Part shown: one piece after another, positions 60,109-64,000 of the stretch
Numbering within the stretch: position 1 is the stretch's first letter
How the letters are laid out: each line of letters begins with the position of its first letter
Assembly: GCA_020226215.1 (NCBI GenBank)
Contig: CM035232.1
Location: 54,879,220-54,943,219, forward strand
Direction: 5' to 3'
DNA: 64,000 nt
From: Sindora glabra
Lineage: Eukaryota > Streptophyta > Magnoliopsida > Fabales > Fabaceae
The notes under the pieces: generated by a model
Seen by the model: only the letters and a program-made list of their open reading frames with translations
Told to the model about the DNA's origin: nothing
Database searches by the model: none
Program-made: the position numbers and the translations under genes

Positions 60109-62780
60109 ACTGAAGGTTTGTAAAGAAACTTATTCTTTCATAATTAGATAAATATTTTCAAAAATTATCTCTAACCAATAGATATTACAAAATCATAGGC
60201 TAATCTTTGCTACATTAGTATGATTAGATAAATTTTTTATAATGTACTTTTGAAATTATTTCCATGTTACCAAGCTTATGGACTGATAGCATAACCTTAT
60301 ACTTTCTTTGAATTGGTGTCCACTATTTAATGGGTATAAGAATTATTCACGTGCCCATGTGGGAGAAAAATTTCTATAAATTGCCTTTATATAGTTTTTA
60401 TAGATTAATTAAATAAAATTTTTACTTACACATGCATATTATCATTAAAAAAATTTCATTAAATTATTTTTTTCATGTATTTTATGCCTATAACAAAAAA
60501 AAATTCTACCTTATAAACTTTCCCTCTCTTAATATTTTAAAAATTATACTAGATAATGAATAGAAAAATTATTGGATCATAGTTCAAATAGTGCCATTGG
60601 TTAAAGTAATGGTCAAACCGATGATATCATAAATAATAATTTATATAAATTTATTAAAAAATTAAATAATAGCTAACTTACATTGTAAATATAAGCTCAT
60701 AGTTTATGTAAAAAATGTAAAAGACTAAAAAAATTAAGAAAATTTTTTTGATAAAAGGAGGTGCTAAATTTATTCTACTGATAGTTTTTATTAAATAAAG
60801 GTTTATTACATTAACCTATTCCAAAAAAAGTATTAAAAAATTAATATTCATAGTTTTTGGAATTTTGAATTAGTTATCCACTTTTTCCAATGCAATTCAA
60901 TTTTTTCTAGTTTAAAACGATCCAAACACTAAAAAGGTTTTATGGGTTAATTAAAGTTATTCTTTAGAAGTGTCCATAATCAAATTAATCAAAGTGTTAA
61001 ACTAGATTTTTTAAACACTACCTTTTTTTGAAAAAAAAAACCCTAATGTGGTATTTTAAGGTTTTTTTTAAGGAAGCAAATTGTTCACATATATTCATAT
61101 TTTCTTATAACAATTCTATGTTTGTTTTTAATTTTTTGGAAATAAAAAATTGTTAAAACTATGTCACATAAGCAATTTTATTAGACAAGGCAGTATAAAT
61201 CTTGATAAATGTGTTTATATAATACAAATTTTTAGGTATTTGATGAAAATACCCTAATTTCACAAATGAATTCCTTAAATATTCTATTTTCTAAACAAAT
61301 TTGCTCTTGTCCTAGTCAACATTTTTTATTTCTTTTCATATACCATTATTTTTTTATCCTTTACTTATTTGTTTGGAAAATGAGTAAAAAGAAACTGGAA
61401 AGAAAGAAAAGGAGTAAAAAATTGATTTTTCCATTTCCATTGCTTAGTTATTGAAAAGAAAAGAGATAGAAGAGAACATGAGTGGAAAACAAAATGATAT
61501 GTACAATAAGGATGGGTGGAAAAGATGTAGAAAATAGAATTGCTTTGAAATTGTTCTTATTATTTCATTCTCTCCCTTAGAAGGAAGCTTTGTTGTCTTC
61601 CTTCTTAAGCAATTTTCCATCTCTCTTCTTAGAAAATGGTACATTGTGACACATCCCATGAAAGTTTTAAGGCTTCCAAACCATATATATTCCTAATACA
61701 TCATTTTTATCACTCTACTTTCTACTTCTTTCTTTCCTTATTGTTCAAAACTTATTTTTCTCAATGGTACCTGTCATTTTCTATTATTTTATTTTACAAA
61801 AATCACCCAGATGATAAACCATTGACAAATATAATAAATAATGATTTGAATTTTTGTGGATGTGATGCGAAATCTTATATTTGTATGTTAAAGTAATGTT
61901 ATAAACTTGTTATTTTTTATAATTTAGGTTTAAATTTTTTTAATTTATTTAATTCTTAAGTAAAGATGAAACTTTGATGCTTAAAAATTAAATTGTATCT
62001 ATAGATTTACTTGATTTGAACTTTTTAGGATTTTACTTTAAGTTTTTTCCTTGTACTTTTGAAAATATTTTAATTTGTAGTTAATATAGTTTAAACTCAA
62101 TATTTTATTTAGGATTAATTCTCAGCCTCCCTAAAATCATTTTTGCTCCAAAACCTTCTTCTAACTCTCTACCCCTTATCATATTTATATTCATTTACTT
62201 TATTTAGTTGATAAGTATAACTCTAATTAGTGTATTTTCTTATTGTTTAACATAAAGATGTGTAAATAAGATGAGTAAGAATGAAAGGCATTATACACAT
62301 GATAAGCAAAAACAAATATAAAAATATTTCAAACAAGATTAAAATAGATTGACTACCATATCCAATTCAACCTTGACCTTTTTTTGAAAGAAAAACTTAA
62401 ACAAAAATATTGCCTTCCTAACTAGGTTAATATGATTTTTGTTTTTGTTAAGAAGAATAATATGATCATAATGCATATAATATGTCTTATTTCTCATTAC
62501 TTAAATCAAGCAGAGAATGCAAACATACTCCTTGTATACTTTTTCTAACAAGCAATTACCTTGTTTCACTTCTCTTTTTTTATTATTCTTACTATCTTCT
62601 AACTTCTTTCACTAAAGAAAAGAATCCATTTTATTAATAAAATAAAATTTGCATAAGATTTAGGCTAAATGATGTGCATTTAAGATTTCAATTCATTTGC
62701 AAATCATAATATTCAACACTAGTTCTAAAATGTTTATTCATAAATTTTATCTCCCTTGATAGCATTTATATCTCCTTTAG
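60109..62780. other. AT-rich sequence, no supported gene
   Basis: Short open frames at 61,266-61,454, 61,444-61,659 (minus) and 61,636-61,896 overlap one another and are Phe/Lys/Ser low-complexity. The 61,363-61,500 part ('TTTGTTTGGAAAATGAG', purine-rich) recalls 20,290-20,480 and may be a decayed MITE. Confidence 0.5.
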
Positions 62781-63310
62781 GCTAATTAGGGTTGACTTTT
62801 AGAATTCCAATGTTTCGAGCCTTACTTAATTTGGAAACCCGAAGCTCCACTTATGTACTAAAACACTAAAATATCTAAGTGAAGTAAAATCATATAATTT
62901 AATTTTCAACAAATTTTTCACTATCAAAATTAAATCATTTCACTAATCCTTGCATATATAAGTTGTTAGATTGGACTATAGAAAACTTGTGGCTTAAAAA
63001 CTATGATTGGGTTAGTTAAGACAATAACACTATATCAACTTCTTAGCTTGATTTATACCTTTAAACAACCAAATTAAATCTTGCTATTTTATAACATTTA
63101 TAAAGCTTTCTTTAAGTCTTCTAAATATATAAAGATTATCTAAATTAGACTTTTGAACTTAAGCTATGTTCAAAGCCTAAAATAATGTCAAATTTTTTTG
63201 CATTAACTAAATAATTTAACTTCATTTCAAAATCATGACTAATCACAAAATAAGGCAAAATTCACTCACTAAGCACATGTGCAAGAGCCTAAATATAGGA
63301 GAAAAAAGGT
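62781..63310 (-). repeat. Inverted copy of the 52.3-kb repeat
   Basis: Read on the minus strand it parallels 52,280-52,830: CCTATATTTAGGCTCTTGCA, GATTAGTCATGATTTTGAAA, AAGGATTAGTGAAATGAT and AAGTCAACCCTAATTAG. It could be half of another nested element, such as an LTR. The partner lies about 10 kb away. Confidence 0.7.
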
Positions 63311-64000
63311 GTGAAAATATTGTCCACATCACATATACATGAGGCTTCATGTGTTTTTTCAATTATGTGTGAAACTATAAGGCACTAGTAGAATAAAAGA
63401 TTTCATTAGAGCTATAGTTAAAGAATAAGTAGTTAGATTTCTTCATATTTTGGTATATAATGTGAGATATTACACTATGTCTTTTTTTCCCATCATTTTA
63501 GCAAGATAATTAGCTAACATTTTCATATCATCTTGCAAGCTATTATTTCAGCTAATTATCAATTTTTAGTGTGACCTTCTAGATCCAAGGCTTATCTACC
63601 CTTGCTTCAAGGTATTCTTAATATTTGATTATAATTGAACATTATTGTGTGTGTTTTTCTAAAGTATAGACATTGAAATCTAAGAATGTCCTTGTATTGG
63701 AGTAAATGGATGTATTATTTGGTTTAGAGGAGGAAAATAGTAACCTACCTAAAATTTCTTAGCTATTTGTTTTATTGATATAAAATTCATATACATTCTA
63801 GCTGAATGAAAAGGAATTGCAACTAGTTCCAAAATTATAAAGAATGTATTGAATATGGAAAATAAATTTAAATGTATACATGGTAAATTTGAAACATTGT
63901 ATGCATTATTTATGTTCTTATAAATATCTCTTTATTATATATTTATTCAAAAATTCTATCTTGAGAATTTTGGATTTCAACTAAAATGAGGTTTACTCAC
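63311..64000. other. AT-rich sequence to the window end, no gene
   Basis: No coding signal, repeat partner or RNA gene was recognised. Confidence 0.5.

Noticed and set aside
61266..61896. Three overlapping short frames on both strands
   Set aside because: Low-complexity Phe/Lys/Ser content and mutual overlap; no homology recognised.

Overview
The window looks like plant nuclear DNA, most likely from a eudicot. It is very AT-rich and gene-poor. Genes carry GT-AG introns, one encodes a chloroplast-targeted cpRNP with two RRMs and another a PLS-class pentatricopeptide repeat protein, and the repeats are typical of plants (L1-type LINE, hAT, Ty3/gypsy chromovirus, MITEs, foldback elements). The species cannot be fixed from the sequence.

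Three genes appear intact: (1) a three-exon gene of unknown function at 3,208-6,509 (+), 217 aa; (2) an intronless E-type PPR gene at 15,089-17,128 (-), 679 aa, probably acting in organelle RNA processing; (3) a four-exon chloroplast ribonucleoprotein gene at 48,881-50,470 (+), 268 aa. Next to gene 3 lies a broken amidase (GatA-like) gene at about 47,625-48,100 (-). A short exon-like open stretch at 36,494-36,685 (-) is unassigned.

Layout: 1-2,640 a decayed LINE on the minus strand; 3.0-6.6 kb gene 1; 7.3-15 kb AT-rich repeats, including a non-autonomous hAT element with a perfect 8-bp target duplication (10,891-11,616) and a small foldback (12,345-12,790); 15.1-17.3 kb the PPR gene; 17.3-36.4 kb a 19-kb gene desert of satellite-like AT-rich repeats, interrupted by four GC-rich islands of short GGCGCC palindromes (25.7-30.8 kb) and by a 134-bp GC-rich insert flanked by direct repeats (23,918-24,051); 36.7-43.1 kb a decayed hAT element with a BED/RICESLEEPER-type transposase; 43.2-44.8 kb a 1.6-kb near-complete foldback; 46-48.4 kb MITEs and the amidase pseudogene; 48.8-50.7 kb the cpRNP gene; 50.7-64 kb nested, duplicated repeats, including a copy of the cpRNP 3' flank interrupted by the 3' LTR and integrase of a chromovirus.

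The genes do not form a functional unit. Two of the intact genes are linked to organelle RNA metabolism, which looks like coincidence. Most of the interest lies in repeat structure. No CRISPR array, operon or tRNA/rRNA gene was seen. All gene and element names are family-level judgements from reading translations; no search was run.
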